Assembly: GCA_018266375.1 (NCBI GenBank)
Contig: JAFEAO010000002.1
Span: forward strand, 315,582 to 379,581
DNA length: 64,000 nt
Direction of reading: 5' to 3'
Source of the DNA: Bdellovibrionales bacterium
GTDB taxonomy: Bacteria > Bdellovibrionota > UBA1018 > CAIMNF01
Position 1 is the first letter of the stretch. The number at the start of each line of letters is the position of its first letter. The translations under genes were made by a program, and so were the position numbers. This document shows positions 1 through 7,890 of the stretch, one piece after another. Under the pieces are notes generated by a model, which worked only from the letters and a program-made list of their open reading frames with translations, ran no database searches and was not told the DNA's origin.

Positions 1-531
1 TTTTGACGGACTGGAGGTGAGGCCGATTGTTTCCGCGCCAAGGCACTTTAACATCTGTAGCGCGATGGTGCCTACCCCGCCGGTTGCACTGTCGATCACC
101 ACTCGGTCGCCGGCGCGAATGCGGCCCATATCGACGATCGCCGCATGAGCGGTGATCCAGTTCACGGCAAGGCCGGCTGATTCCTCAAGTGTCAGGTACG
201 AAGGCTTCTTGAAGAGTAAATCGCCCGGCACTTTAAGCTTTGAAGAATATCCGCCAAAGAGCGAACCTACGACGACTGGGTCGCCCACTTTAAAATTTTT
301 GATATTGGATCCGACGGCGGCGATGATTCCCGATCCTTCGTAGCCCGGTACAAAGGGTTTCGGAGGCGCTTCACGATAAAGACCTTGTCGCATGACGACA
401 TCGGCAAAATTGATTCCCGAGTAATGGATATCGACGATCGCCTCATCAGGTCCCGGTGCACTTGGATCCGAGTGTTCTTCGACCTTTAGAACCTCGGGAC
501 CGCCACTTCTACGAAGCCAGACTTGTCTCAT
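1..531 (-). CDS. Zinc-type alcohol dehydrogenase/quinone oxidoreductase family protein, C-terminus beyond window edge
   Basis: The N-terminal 177 residues or so are present; the rest lies outside the window. The protein opens MRQVWLRRSGGPEVLK and contains the GroES-like substrate domain (GYEGSGIIAAVG near residue 48) followed by the start of a Rossmann fold with DSATGGVGTIALQMLK. This is the layout of the NAD(P)H:quinone oxidoreductase (QOR/VAT-1) branch of medium-chain dehydrogenases/reductases, which reduce quinones or enones with NADPH in the cytosol. I see no catalytic-zinc cysteines in the visible part, as expected for QOR. The ATG at 531 starts exactly where the family begins; the ribosome binding site is weak. 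The true substrate cannot be told from this fragment. Confidence 0.8.
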   Translation of the reverse strand, partial: MRQVWLRRSGGPEVLKVEEHSDPSAPGPDEAIVDIHYSGINFADVVMRQGLYREAPPKPFVPGYEGSGIIAAVGSNIKNFKVGDPVVVGSLFGGYSSKLKVPGDLLFKKPSYLTLEESAGLAVNWITAHAAIVDMGRIRAGDRVVIDSATGGVGTIALQMLKCLGAETIGLTSSPSK

Positions 532-598
532 GGAGACCAGTATAGCCTAAAACTTCAATAAGAGACGAGTTGAAGGAGAGGCGACTAGGAGAAATGTT

Positions 599-841
599 AT
601 GAAAAATTACACTGAAGCGAAAAACGCGAAGGAATTAGCCAAGGTGCTCGGCCTCCCTGCGGGGGAAGCCGCGAAAATCGAGATGCGCACCGATCTGGTC
701 GTGGCGATCCGAAAGGTCGCTGGCGTGGGTCGCACCGTGATGACCGCGATCCTGAACGCGAATACAACCCATGTCTCGACGGACCGACTGATCGACATCG
801 CCCAGAGTCTAGGACTAACGGTAAGGCTCCGCGTAGCATGA
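599..841 (+). CDS. Small XRE/HigA-like helix-turn-helix protein with a shortened HTH
   Basis: An 80-residue protein that begins MKNYTEAKNAKELAKVLGL, the usual opening of small HTH antitoxin-like regulators, and ends with the recognition-helix segment GVGRTVMTAIL followed by HVSTDRLIDIAQSLGL. A good AGGAG lies 8 bases before the ATG, and a rho-independent terminator follows. From memory of the family, roughly 10-14 residues between the first helix (DLVVAIRK) and the recognition segment are missing, so the helix-turn-helix looks trimmed. No toxin gene sits beside it. It may be an orphan antitoxin, a decayed regulator or a divergent but working DNA-binding protein. Confidence 0.7.
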   Translation: MKNYTEAKNAKELAKVLGLPAGEAAKIEMRTDLVVAIRKVAGVGRTVMTAILNANTTHVSTDRLIDIAQSLGLTVRLRVA

Positions 842-846
842 AATGG

Positions 847-888
847 AAAGCCCACAAACCGAGTGGCTTTGCGGGCTTTAATTCTTTA
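847..888 (+). terminator. Rho-independent terminator after the HTH gene
   Basis: AAAGCCC (847-853) pairs with GGGCTTT (873-879), and the stem continues with CAAA/TTTG after one mismatch. It is followed by a T-rich tail, AATTCTTTATTT. It begins 6 bases after the HTH stop codon. Confidence 0.8.
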
Positions 889-916
889 TTTCAAAAATCA
901 GAAATTGGCTGCTGCT

Positions 917-1240
917 CTAGTCTTTGAGAGCACAATCTATCTGAATTGTTTCACCTCTGTCATTTTTCAATCGTAAACTAGGCAGTTGTTTTTTATATGA
1001 GATGCCCATAAGATCAGCAGAAGTATTCGTGCGAAGGTCTACAATTTTCATTGAAACAATAGATTCTTCGTTTGCCATTACAGTATATTTGGCAACTTCA
1101 TTTTCTCCTTTCAGAACAGTCATCCCATTGAATGTTTGTTGAACTTTGTCTAAATCCCCAGAGACAAAACAACTAAGAGTACCAGCTGAAGCAGTCAGTG
1201 CTCCAAAAGTAAGTAAAGTAACTAAAAGAGTTTTCATCAT
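917..1240 (-). CDS. Small secreted protein of unknown function
   Basis: A 107-residue protein with a clear signal peptide (MMKTLLVTLLTFGALTASA, cleavage probably after ASA). The mature part is about 88 residues with two cysteines (LSCFVSG near the new N-terminus and IQIDCALKD at the end), which could form a disulfide in the periplasm or outside the cell. Two ATGs are adjacent; AAGGAT stands 4 bases before the first and 7 before the second, so 1237 is an equally good start. I do not recognise a family. Base composition is AT-rich like the next 3 kb and unlike the rest of the window, so the gene probably arrived with that block. Confidence 0.65.
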   Translation of the reverse strand: MMKTLLVTLLTFGALTASAGTLSCFVSGDLDKVQQTFNGMTVLKGENEVAKYTVMANEESIVSMKIVDLRTNTSADLMGISYKKQLPSLRLKNDRGETIQIDCALKD

Positions 1241-1400
1241 AATATCCTTTGTTAAAGCCCAGTATATTGGGCGTTTGTTTTTCGTTGAGTACTTTTACCA
1301 CGTTGCAAAATATTAACCTTACAAATTTTATTAAAATATGCTATATTAATTAAGTAATTAGTGAGTTTTAGTGCTAACCGTCTGTAATTCAACAATAGTT

Positions 1401-2201
1401 ATGAACATTTTTGAATTTGAAAACTATAAGACTTACCTGAATAAATTACTCGCCCCTACGGGAGAGACTAGAGGAGCACGATCAAAATTAGCCGAAAAAC
1501 TGAATTGTAATATTGGTTTCATCTCACAGGTTCTGAATGGAGGATCGCAGTTTAGCTTGGAGCACACTGCTCAAATTGCTGAATTTCTCGATCTGTCAGA
1601 GAAAGAAGCAGACTTCTTTTTTTTGTTGGTTCAGTTTGAAAGAGCTGGAAGCGAGAAACTAAAAAAACATCTTAAAAGACAGATCAGTGCAATTCAAAAA
1701 CAGAGAAAAGAAATCAAAAGTCGGATTAAAGATTCCAAAGAGCTGACTGAAGCGGATTACAGCACTTACTATAGTAACTGGTCCTATGTGGCCATTCACA
1801 TGGCCTTATCCATCACTCAGTACCAATCCAAATCTGCACTGAAGGAGAAACTGGGTCTGACTTCAAAACAGGTAGATAGCGTCATTCAGTTTCTTGTGCA
1901 AAAGGGTCTTATTATTGAAGAAAAAGGAAATTATAAAACAGGGCCAACGAGAATTCATTTATCACGAAGCTCACCACTCATTTGCCAGCATCATTCAAAC
2001 TGGAGAATTGAGTCGATGAAAGCGATTCCAAAACAGATTGAATCAAACCTTCACTATTCCTCAGTGATGACTATGTCAGTAGCAGATGCTGAAAAAATTA
2101 GAAGCGTCGTATTAAAATCGTTAGAAGATGTTGAAGTGATACTTCGGCCTTCACCAAATGAGGAAGTATTTGTATTGGGGATAGACTTTTTTAAGCTTTG
2201 A
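1401..2201 (+). CDS. TIGR02147-family protein (putative HTH regulator)
   Basis: The sequence MNIFEFENYKTYL followed by an N-terminal Cro/XRE-like HTH (RSKLAEKLNCNIGFISQVLNG, with LSLEHT-like continuation) and a C-terminal winged-helix-like domain matches TIGR02147/DUF4423, a family strongly expanded in Bdellovibrio and Fibrobacter relatives and presumed to regulate transcription. I chose the ATG at 1401 because the family starts at this point; an in-frame GTG at 1371 would add ten unrelated residues. There is no strong ribosome binding site. About 266 residues is normal for the family. The 3' end touches the IS256 remnant, so the last few residues (GIDFFKL) may have been altered by that insertion. 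The gene is AT-rich. Confidence 0.85.
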   Translation: MNIFEFENYKTYLNKLLAPTGETRGARSKLAEKLNCNIGFISQVLNGGSQFSLEHTAQIAEFLDLSEKEADFFFLLVQFERAGSEKLKKHLKRQISAIQKQRKEIKSRIKDSKELTEADYSTYYSNWSYVAIHMALSITQYQSKSALKEKLGLTSKQVDSVIQFLVQKGLIIEEKGNYKTGPTRIHLSRSSPLICQHHSNWRIESMKAIPKQIESNLHYSSVMTMSVADAEKIRSVVLKSLEDVEVILRPSPNEEVFVLGIDFFKL

Positions 2202-2202
2202 A

Positions 2203-2655
2203 GTAGGTCGCCAGATTCGTCCAGTTTGTGCGCCATCCGTTCACGGCAGTTGGGCATTTGGCACCCCACTTCTCTTCAAGTGATTTCAGATTTGTCTCCG
2301 CGACCTCATGGTCGATCGCGCGGTACACTTCTTTCAGGTCCCGCATAAATTCCTTGTGATATTTGGAGCTCATACACCGAAGCGACGCGCGGATCTGGTG
2401 GACGATGCAAAGTTGCACCTGGGTGCGCGGAAAGATCGCTTCAATCGCCTGCGGGAAGCCCTTTAGACCATCAACGCACGCGATGAGGATGTCTTGCACC
2501 CCGCGGGATTTCAGGTCGGAGAGCACTGTCTGCCAGAAGTGGGCACCCTCGGTTTCAGCGAGCCAAATTCCAAGAACGTCGACTCGTCCGTCGATGCCAA
2601 TCCCCATGCAAGTGTACGCGGCCTTCGAGATGACTTTTGCGTCCTGTCGGATTGA
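2203..2655 (-). mobile_element. IS256-family (Mutator-type) transposase remnant
   Basis: The minus strand encodes an internal piece of an IS256-type DDE transposase: DAKVISKAAYTCMGIGIDG, then VLGIWLAETEGAHFW, ILIACVDGLKGFPQAI (carrying a catalytic aspartate), IFPRTQVQLCIVHQIR and finally WRTNWTNLATYF. Family members are about 400 residues; only about 150 remain. The N-terminal DNA-binding part and the C-terminal catalytic glutamate region are missing. Its reading frame is open, but there is no proper start and it runs into a stop at the border with the TIGR02147 gene. I saw no terminal inverted repeats. It fills the gap between its two neighbours almost exactly. Confidence 0.85.
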
Positions 2656-2658
2656 ACT

Positions 2659-3819
2659 TTATTCAGCTACCACTTTGGCATTCCAAGAATCAATTCGTTT
2701 GTACCAAGGAAGTTTTTGTTCAATCGCCATATCCAGGAATAATATTTCGGACATTCCATATTCTAAATGCCTCGACATATTTTCATTCAGTTCTTCACCC
2801 ATCGTAAGTACCGATTGTAAAATCATGTCATCAAGTAGATTTAGCATTTGACGATAGTTATCTCTTAAATCACAATAGCATTTGTCCTTTACATTTCCAG
2901 AGAACGAATTTTCAGACTCAATACCTTCAAATAAGGCTTGAGAATATAATTGTAGTTCTTCAAACATCATGTCTCGGTCTTTTATGCTTCCATCAGTCCA
3001 ACGGGCAATATCAGAAAACTTTGTAGAAGATTGCCATAAGCTTTCACGCAATTTGGAGTCAATTAAGCATGCCTTATCATTGATAACTTGAACTGCGTCG
3101 TTTTTAATTTGAAAAGCTCTTTTAGCAACTTCTGTCCAGCGCATCTTAAGATTCATCAACTTATTTGATAAAGAGGGATTACCTCTAATTAACGACGCTG
3201 TCGTTTTTTCAATTTCTTCTGTCATAAGTGGCTCTGTAATGATGTTAGTAAAGTTCAAAAATCTTAAAGCTTCATGGATTGCTAAACCACATTTATGGTC
3301 TTCAGGTAGTCGATCATAGAATCTTTTCGCAACCCAAACTTGCCCCTTGTTGAAAGCTGCTAATGGCTCTTGAAATTCTGGCAAAAACTTTGAACTCGCA
3401 GATGAGAAGTAAGCAACTGGCGCATCTGAAGTTTGCGACTTCTTTTGACCTAAGCGAATTTCAATTTGATAAACCTCAAGCTTACTCAATTTTTCAGAAA
3501 GTCTCTTTAAGCTTGCAAGATCGGTAGCCTTAAATTTTTCAATAGCACAGGAAAAGAAAGTAGGATCTTTTTTCCCAAGTTGCCGGACATAACGTGATTT
3601 AGAAAAGAAAGATTTTTTAATGAAGGCTTCAGTTGCAGGAGCAACTGGGAGATCATGTTGTTCTACCAGATCAACCAACCTAACAGAGCCATCTGGGAAA
3701 ATGACCGAGTTGCCACCGCCGCTGCTCCCATTTCCTTCACGGGCCAAAGTTAAGGAAGTGCTCAATATGATGCAGGAGCATGCAAGCAATAGGTGAATTG
3801 TATTGAGCTTAAGATTCAT
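2659..3819 (-). CDS. Exported protein of unknown function
   Basis: A 386-residue protein with a signal peptide (LLLACSCIILSTSLTLA) followed by a glycine/serine/asparagine-rich start of the mature protein (REGNGSSGGGNSVIF). This GGGN entry is something I associate with secreted proteins of Bdellovibrio relatives. Downstream is IHEALRFLNFT, which resembles half of a zinc site but lacks the second histidine of HExxH. The C-terminal half is helical, with several cysteines including CYCDLRDNYR. The coding strand is AT-rich. Its last codon adjoins the IS256 remnant, so the natural C-terminus may be lost. No function can be assigned. Confidence 0.7.
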   Translation of the reverse strand: MNLKLNTIHLLLACSCIILSTSLTLAREGNGSSGGGNSVIFPDGSVRLVDLVEQHDLPVAPATEAFIKKSFFSKSRYVRQLGKKDPTFFSCAIEKFKATDLASLKRLSEKLSKLEVYQIEIRLGQKKSQTSDAPVAYFSSASSKFLPEFQEPLAAFNKGQVWVAKRFYDRLPEDHKCGLAIHEALRFLNFTNIITEPLMTEEIEKTTASLIRGNPSLSNKLMNLKMRWTEVAKRAFQIKNDAVQVINDKACLIDSKLRESLWQSSTKFSDIARWTDGSIKDRDMMFEELQLYSQALFEGIESENSFSGNVKDKCYCDLRDNYRQMLNLLDDMILQSVLTMGEELNENMSRHLEYGMSEILFLDMAIEQKLPWYKRIDSWNAKVVAE

Positions 3820-4259
3820 GAATACCTGTTATATTGTTCGCTTAAGTACTGCTTTCCGAGCATCTAACGGCCACGAGCCCTTCGCGTTTTGATCCAGCCG
3901 GACTCATGGGTTATAGCTCGATCAATTTATTAAACATCTGCAATTTAATACAATGCACCGTATCACTCAAGGCCAATCTAACCGTCATGTATTTTCTACA
4001 GCGGACCAAAAAGTTTTCCGGTGGCCTATGGTTGGAACAGGAGTTCCACAGTTGAGACATGAGACACTGATTTTGAGCTGTTTTTCAATATTCATAGAAA
4101 ATTCATGATTAAATACAATCACTTGACTCTCGGTGCTAGCAAAGTTGCAAGATTTGATACTCTCTAACCCGATACTGGATTGTGTAAATGTGCGATTTAC
4201 TTTGAAAAAGCCATTCGCAGTCTTAATTAAAAATGAACGAAAAATCAGAAAATACAGAA
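3820..4259. other. 440-base AT-rich stretch with no convincing gene
   Basis: I find no credible coding region here. On the minus strand a 36-codon reading frame (3985-4095) contains SCLNCGTPVP, like half of a zinc ribbon, but it has no ribosome binding site and could be a decayed fragment. On the plus strand there is a short repeat, GAGACATGAGACA, near 4053. The right end abuts the 3' end of tRNA-Leu. Confidence 0.4.
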
Positions 4260-4344
4260 TGGTGCACCCGACTGGACTTGAACCAGCACACCTTACGGCA
4301 TACGCCCCTCAAACGTACGTGTCTACCAATTCCACCACGAGTGC
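4260..4344 (-). tRNA. tRNA-Leu (anticodon GAG), CCA encoded
   Basis: The minus strand folds as an 85-nt class II tRNA. The acceptor is GCACTCG/CGGGTGC with one G-U pair, the D-arm carries AATTGGTAGA, and the anticodon loop TTGAGGG gives GAG. A variable arm follows, then TTCAAGT in the T-loop and an encoded CCA end at 4260-4262. The TGGTGGAATTGGTAGACAC stretch is typical of bacterial leucine tRNAs. The AT-rich block lies on its 3' side. Confidence 0.95.
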
Positions 4345-4502
4345 ACAGACATAAATGAATGGGAAAACCTGAGGGCAGGACTCGACCTTAGCTTAAACAA
4401 CGTGCGCGCGTCAATACTGGAAAGGATGAATTGGCATTGATTTCCGTTTTTGACGCAGGCCTCAACAATAAGTACGGGGTGACCTTTACTTTAATTCAAG
4501 CT

Positions 4503-5729
4503 TCAAACACCTTTTAAATGCGCGATTTCTTTGCCCTGCTCGACCATCCGGTCGATCACGGTGTCGAGCATGCCGTGATAGATGTGCTTTTCAAGTTGAG
4601 GGTCTTTCTTGAAGACCTCGAAAAGATCGGTACGGCTCAGCGAAAGCAAGATGCAGTCTTCTTTAGCAAGAGCGGTGGCCGTACGCGGAGTGGATTTAAC
4701 CACTGCGACTTCGCCCAGAAACCCGCCCGGCTTTTTATACATAAGGTGGTGGCCCTTGCTGGTGATCTCAAGCGTTCCCTTGGCGACGATGTACATGTTC
4801 TCGCCTTGGGTGCCCTCTTGCACGATCACCGATCCTGCTTTGAATTCCTCGATCTCGCAGATCGCTGAGATGTGACTGCGCTGAACGTAATCCAAATATT
4901 TACAGAGTGGAGTTTCTTGAATGAGTTTGATCCGCTCGGCCGCAAGAAGCGGCGATTCCTGGAGCATGTTCGCCGGAAAGTGAATGTGAATGAACGTCGA
5001 ATCATCACCGCTGACCTGAGCGCAACGATCGACCCACATCTTGGCATCCTGGCCTTGGACGATTCCATTCACGAGTTGTTGCACGCCCTGGTGCGAATCC
5101 AGGCCTGCATAGATGCCGTCGGTGCAAAGGAAAATATTGTCGTTCGGCTGGAACTCGATCTTCAGGAGATCCGGATTGGCAAAATTGGAGCTGCCGAGCG
5201 CGCGCGAGAGTGCGCGAGCCATCGGGTGCTTCATCGCAGCCGACGGGTCCATCCCCATCTTGACGAGTTCGTCTAAGCCCGAGTGATCGCGAGTGAGCTG
5301 ATAAACTTTACCGGCACGCGCGAGGTAGGCGCGACTGTCGCCGATGTGGGCCAAGATCGCAAAACGACCGTTGATCCAGACCGCGATACAGGTCGTCGCG
5401 GCTTGTTTGTAGTTGGCATTGCTTTTGCCGAGCTCAAGTAAGTTTTCTTGCGTCTGCGTGAACGCGCCCAAAATCCACTCTTGCATGTACTGTAAGCGCT
5501 TTGCGCCGAGGAGTTGCGCACCGCTTTTTTCGAGGTATTGATTACCTTCCATGAGTTTGGTCTGAATAAACTTGGAAACGTAATCCGACGCGTGCTTACC
5601 GTTGCCGCCTTCGCTGACACCGTCGCAAATGATATAAATCCCCTGCTCGGCATTGATCAACGCGGCATCGTCGTTGACCTGGTGCCTTGATCCTTGCTTC
5701 GACAGCGCGAGAGCCTTAGGATGAACCAT
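4503..5729 (-). CDS. PP2C-type protein phosphatase fused to a cyclic-nucleotide-binding domain
   Basis: Residues 1-255 or so form a PPM/PP2C serine/threonine phosphatase: VNDDAALI, IICDGVSEGG, HIGDSRAYL, TRDHSGLDELV, FLCTDGIYAG and SGDDSTFI carry the metal-binding aspartates. After a linker, about residues 285-395 form a CAP_ED/cNMP-binding fold (FKAGSVIVQEGTQGENMYIV, GGFLGEVAVVKSTPRTATALA). The second part contains the phosphate-binding-cassette-like stretch GEVAVVKSTPRTATA. The expected role is dephosphorylation of phospho-Ser/Thr proteins in the cytosol under control of a cyclic nucleotide or another ligand. The gene stands alone. Length 408 residues. Start ATG 5729 precedes the first phosphatase strand closely, so it is likely right. 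Confidence 0.88.
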   Translation of the reverse strand: MVHPKALALSKQGSRHQVNDDAALINAEQGIYIICDGVSEGGNGKHASDYVSKFIQTKLMEGNQYLEKSGAQLLGAKRLQYMQEWILGAFTQTQENLLELGKSNANYKQAATTCIAVWINGRFAILAHIGDSRAYLARAGKVYQLTRDHSGLDELVKMGMDPSAAMKHPMARALSRALGSSNFANPDLLKIEFQPNDNIFLCTDGIYAGLDSHQGVQQLVNGIVQGQDAKMWVDRCAQVSGDDSTFIHIHFPANMLQESPLLAAERIKLIQETPLCKYLDYVQRSHISAICEIEEFKAGSVIVQEGTQGENMYIVAKGTLEITSKGHHLMYKKPGGFLGEVAVVKSTPRTATALAKEDCILLSLSRTDLFEVFKKDPQLEKHIYHGMLDTVIDRMVEQGKEIAHLKGV

Positions 5730-5763
5730 GTGAAAATTATTTCACAATCTTTGTTCGAAGCCT

Positions 5764-5798
5764 AAATAAAAAAGAGCCACTTCCACCGGAAATGGCTC
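5764..5798 (-). terminator. Rho-independent terminator of the secreted metalloprotease gene
   Basis: GAGCCA (5774-5779) pairs with TGGCTC (5793-5798), and TTCC pairs with GGAA inside after a mismatch. On the minus strand the stem is followed by TTTTTTATTT. It lies about 25 bases beyond the stop of the 5824-6789 gene. Confidence 0.85.
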
Positions 5799-5823
5799 TT
5801 CTTCTGGATCTGATTAAATATTG

Positions 5824-6789
5824 TTATGGCTTGCGCTTGCCGACTTTGTACCAACAGTGAGGTCGGAACGCGTATTTATCGCCGCGTTCTTCAGCGCAAG
5901 CTCCGCCTGTAGCGTTGTCTTGAGCGAAGTCTTCGGTGTAGGGCATTCCACAAATCGCTCCCGCCATGTAAGTGTCGAGGCGGCATTGAGCCAATGGGTG
6001 ATCATTGTCGGTCGTGCTGACTTCAGCAGTGCTTGGAGTCGTGAACGACGGGGCAGTTGCCGGTTCGCGCGAAGGGCTGCCTCGACGTCCGAGGGCATAG
6101 AGCGTATCAGCCAATACTTTGCTGGTCATGCCTGCGCGCTGGCAGAGCGCGATTTCTTTTTGAGACTTGAAAGTCTTCGAGCAAGCTTCGGTTACCGCTT
6201 CAGGCACGCTGACATTGGAAAGTGCATCCACGTTGTCTTCGTTCTCGAAAACGCGGCGGAAGCACTTCATGGTCGCGAAGTAGTCGGCTTGACCTTCGTT
6301 CGACGCCCAAGAGTTGATTCCGAAAATGCCTTTAACGCGCGGGAAGCCACCGAGGTGGTGACCGAGCTCATGGCACATCACCATCGCGAACCCGTCGGAA
6401 GTCATGCCCTGAAAACGGGCGAGACCGCCGTACATGTTCACCGTCCAAGTTTTACCTTGGCGAGTGGCGGACGCGTTTACAGTGCCGTCGGTCCATTTGC
6501 GGTTCACGTTCAGTTTGCCGCCTTTAGACGCGATGATGGGTGAGTAAAAGCTTGAAACTTTATCGATGACGGCATTGAATGTCGTCTCGTCGATCCCGTC
6601 GCCGTGCATTTCCAGACCTGCTGGAATGTTTACGTCGTTCTGTGGAGCGAAGTCGCAAAGTTTTTCGACTTTATCTGTTTTAGTTGCTTGTTTGTGGACG
6701 TGTGCTGACGCTACGACTGGATTGACCAGTACGCATGCGAATGCGGTAAACGCATACAGGGCCAGCATCCCTACTTTGAAAGAGTTCAT
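5824..6789 (-). CDS. Exported HELGH-type zinc metalloprotease
   Basis: A 321-residue protein. A long signal peptide (KVGMLALYAFTAFACVLVNPVVASA) leads to a mature protein with HELGHHLGGFP near residue 140, the zincin motif HExxHxxG, followed by the downstream acidic segment NEGQADYFATMKC that probably carries the third metal ligand. The C-terminal third has several cysteines (CRLDTY, ICGMPYT, GGACAEE, PHCWYK), suggesting disulfides in an extracellular domain. The product should be a secreted peptidase; the exact family is not certain. The upstream region carries a TTCCGGGGGGAA element one base from the ATG, shared with two other exported-protein genes. A strong terminator follows. Confidence 0.8.
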   Translation of the reverse strand: MNSFKVGMLALYAFTAFACVLVNPVVASAHVHKQATKTDKVEKLCDFAPQNDVNIPAGLEMHGDGIDETTFNAVIDKVSSFYSPIIASKGGKLNVNRKWTDGTVNASATRQGKTWTVNMYGGLARFQGMTSDGFAMVMCHELGHHLGGFPRVKGIFGINSWASNEGQADYFATMKCFRRVFENEDNVDALSNVSVPEAVTEACSKTFKSQKEIALCQRAGMTSKVLADTLYALGRRGSPSREPATAPSFTTPSTAEVSTTDNDHPLAQCRLDTYMAGAICGMPYTEDFAQDNATGGACAEERGDKYAFRPHCWYKVGKRKP

Positions 6790-6790
6790 G

Positions 6791-6802
6791 TTCCCCCCGG
6801 AA
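6791..6802 (-). promoter_or_regulatory. TTCCGGGGGGAA element at the start codon
   Basis: In gene orientation TTCCGGGGGGAA ends one base before the ATG at 6789. The same element (with 6 or 7 G) precedes the starts at 18989 and 24531. The G-run is only 3 bases from the ATG, closer than a normal Shine-Dalgarno, so its role is open. Confidence 0.45.
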
Positions 6803-6927
6803 TATTCTTTCGTTCACTTCAATGTAACCAGTGTATTGATCCGTCAATACACCCACTCAATCGTTGAGTGAGGTAATCGTCTCAGAGAATTCGAGGAGTG
6901 CAACAAAAAATTGTCGCTTGTACGTCG

Positions 6928-7890
6928 TTATCGAACTGGATGGTAAAAAAACTCTGAAGGTTTCATTCCTTCTTTAACCAATTTCAAAGCGATCAGCTGA
7001 TCGTACAAAGTCTTCCAGCGAGCTTCGGTCATCACTCCGAGCCCGTACTTCTTGGTGTCTTTGCTTTGGACGAACGGCATCTGTGCCTTTGATGCTTCAT
7101 TAAAAGTATCTAAGTCCAGGCTTGGATTCAGTTTTTGCATCGCTACGTTGGTCTTCTTCGGATCCTTCAAGTAATGCTCCCAACCTTCTTTTGTGCCCTT
7201 CATCACGGCCTCCACTTGGGAGCGTTCCTGAGTGATCACGTCCTCATGAGTCACGAGTACTGACAGATAGGGATTAAAGCCCGACTCGGAGATCATAAAA
7301 GTTTTTGGATTCACTTTTTCGCGGCGAGCCGCAATCGGCTCTGAAAAAATAAAACACTGCTGCGCGAAGCTCTTATCGCCCTTCGCACTCGCCAAAAATT
7401 GGGTGATTCCGCCCGTGTAAGGAACGATTTGAGCCTTGATTGGGGCATACTGCTTCTCGAGCCAGAGCGTGTACGGCAACCCTTTCTGGAGAGCGATTGT
7501 TCCCTTGGACTGAAAGAGGTCCTTTAAGTTTTTTACTTTACGATCGGGATGAAGCATAAAGCCCTGCGGGTCGTCTTGATAGACCGCAAAGAGGGCCACA
7601 AGTTTTGCGCCCTGGGCGCGCGCGAGAATGAGCTCGTCGGCAGCGACAATCCCGTACTTTACTTTTTTGCCCGCAACCATTTGAGCGACAGGTTGGCCTG
7701 CACCCCCCGGGAGGACGGTTACTTCGATGCCGGCCTTGTCGTAGAGTTTTTCGAGAGCGGCCTCGTAAAATCCGCCGAATTCAGGCTCGGGCTTCCAGTT
7801 TAGCGCAAGTTCAGCTTTTGGAAGTTCAACGGCGTGTGCGGACAAAGCAGTAATAATCAGCGCGACGGCTGTCGCCTTAAGGGGTTTCAT
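6928..7890 (-). CDS. NMT1/THI5-like ABC transporter substrate-binding protein
   Basis: Periplasmic binding component of the importer encoded by this and the two preceding genes. A signal peptide (KATAVALIITALSAHA) precedes ALNWKPEPEFGGFYEA, which matches the opening of the NMT1/THI5 family (ThiY, RibY, SsuA, nitrate and taurine binding proteins). Family members bind thiamine pyrimidine precursors, riboflavin, sulfonates and similar small molecules. The ATG at 7890 has GGAGAG upstream and directly precedes the signal peptide; an earlier start would add unrelated residues. The 5' end overlaps the permease gene by 14 bases. About 320 residues. The ligand is unknown; the pterin-type genes at the head of the operon are the only clue. 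Confidence 0.85.
   Translation of the reverse strand: MKPLKATAVALIITALSAHAVELPKAELALNWKPEPEFGGFYEAALEKLYDKAGIEVTVLPGGAGQPVAQMVAGKKVKYGIVAADELILARAQGAKLVALFAVYQDDPQGFMLHPDRKVKNLKDLFQSKGTIALQKGLPYTLWLEKQYAPIKAQIVPYTGGITQFLASAKGDKSFAQQCFIFSEPIAARREKVNPKTFMISESGFNPYLSVLVTHEDVITQERSQVEAVMKGTKEGWEHYLKDPKKTNVAMQKLNPSLDLDTFNEASKAQMPFVQSKDTKKYGLGVMTEARWKTLYDQLIALKLVKEGMKPSEFFYHPVR

Noticed and set aside
2659..3819. IHEALRF as a zinc-protease motif in the exported protein
   Set aside because: The second histidine of HExxH is missing and no third ligand region is evident.
3985..4095. 36-codon minus-strand frame with CLNCGTP, like a zinc ribbon
   Set aside because: No ribosome binding site, very short, only half of a zinc site; noted only in the gap entry.
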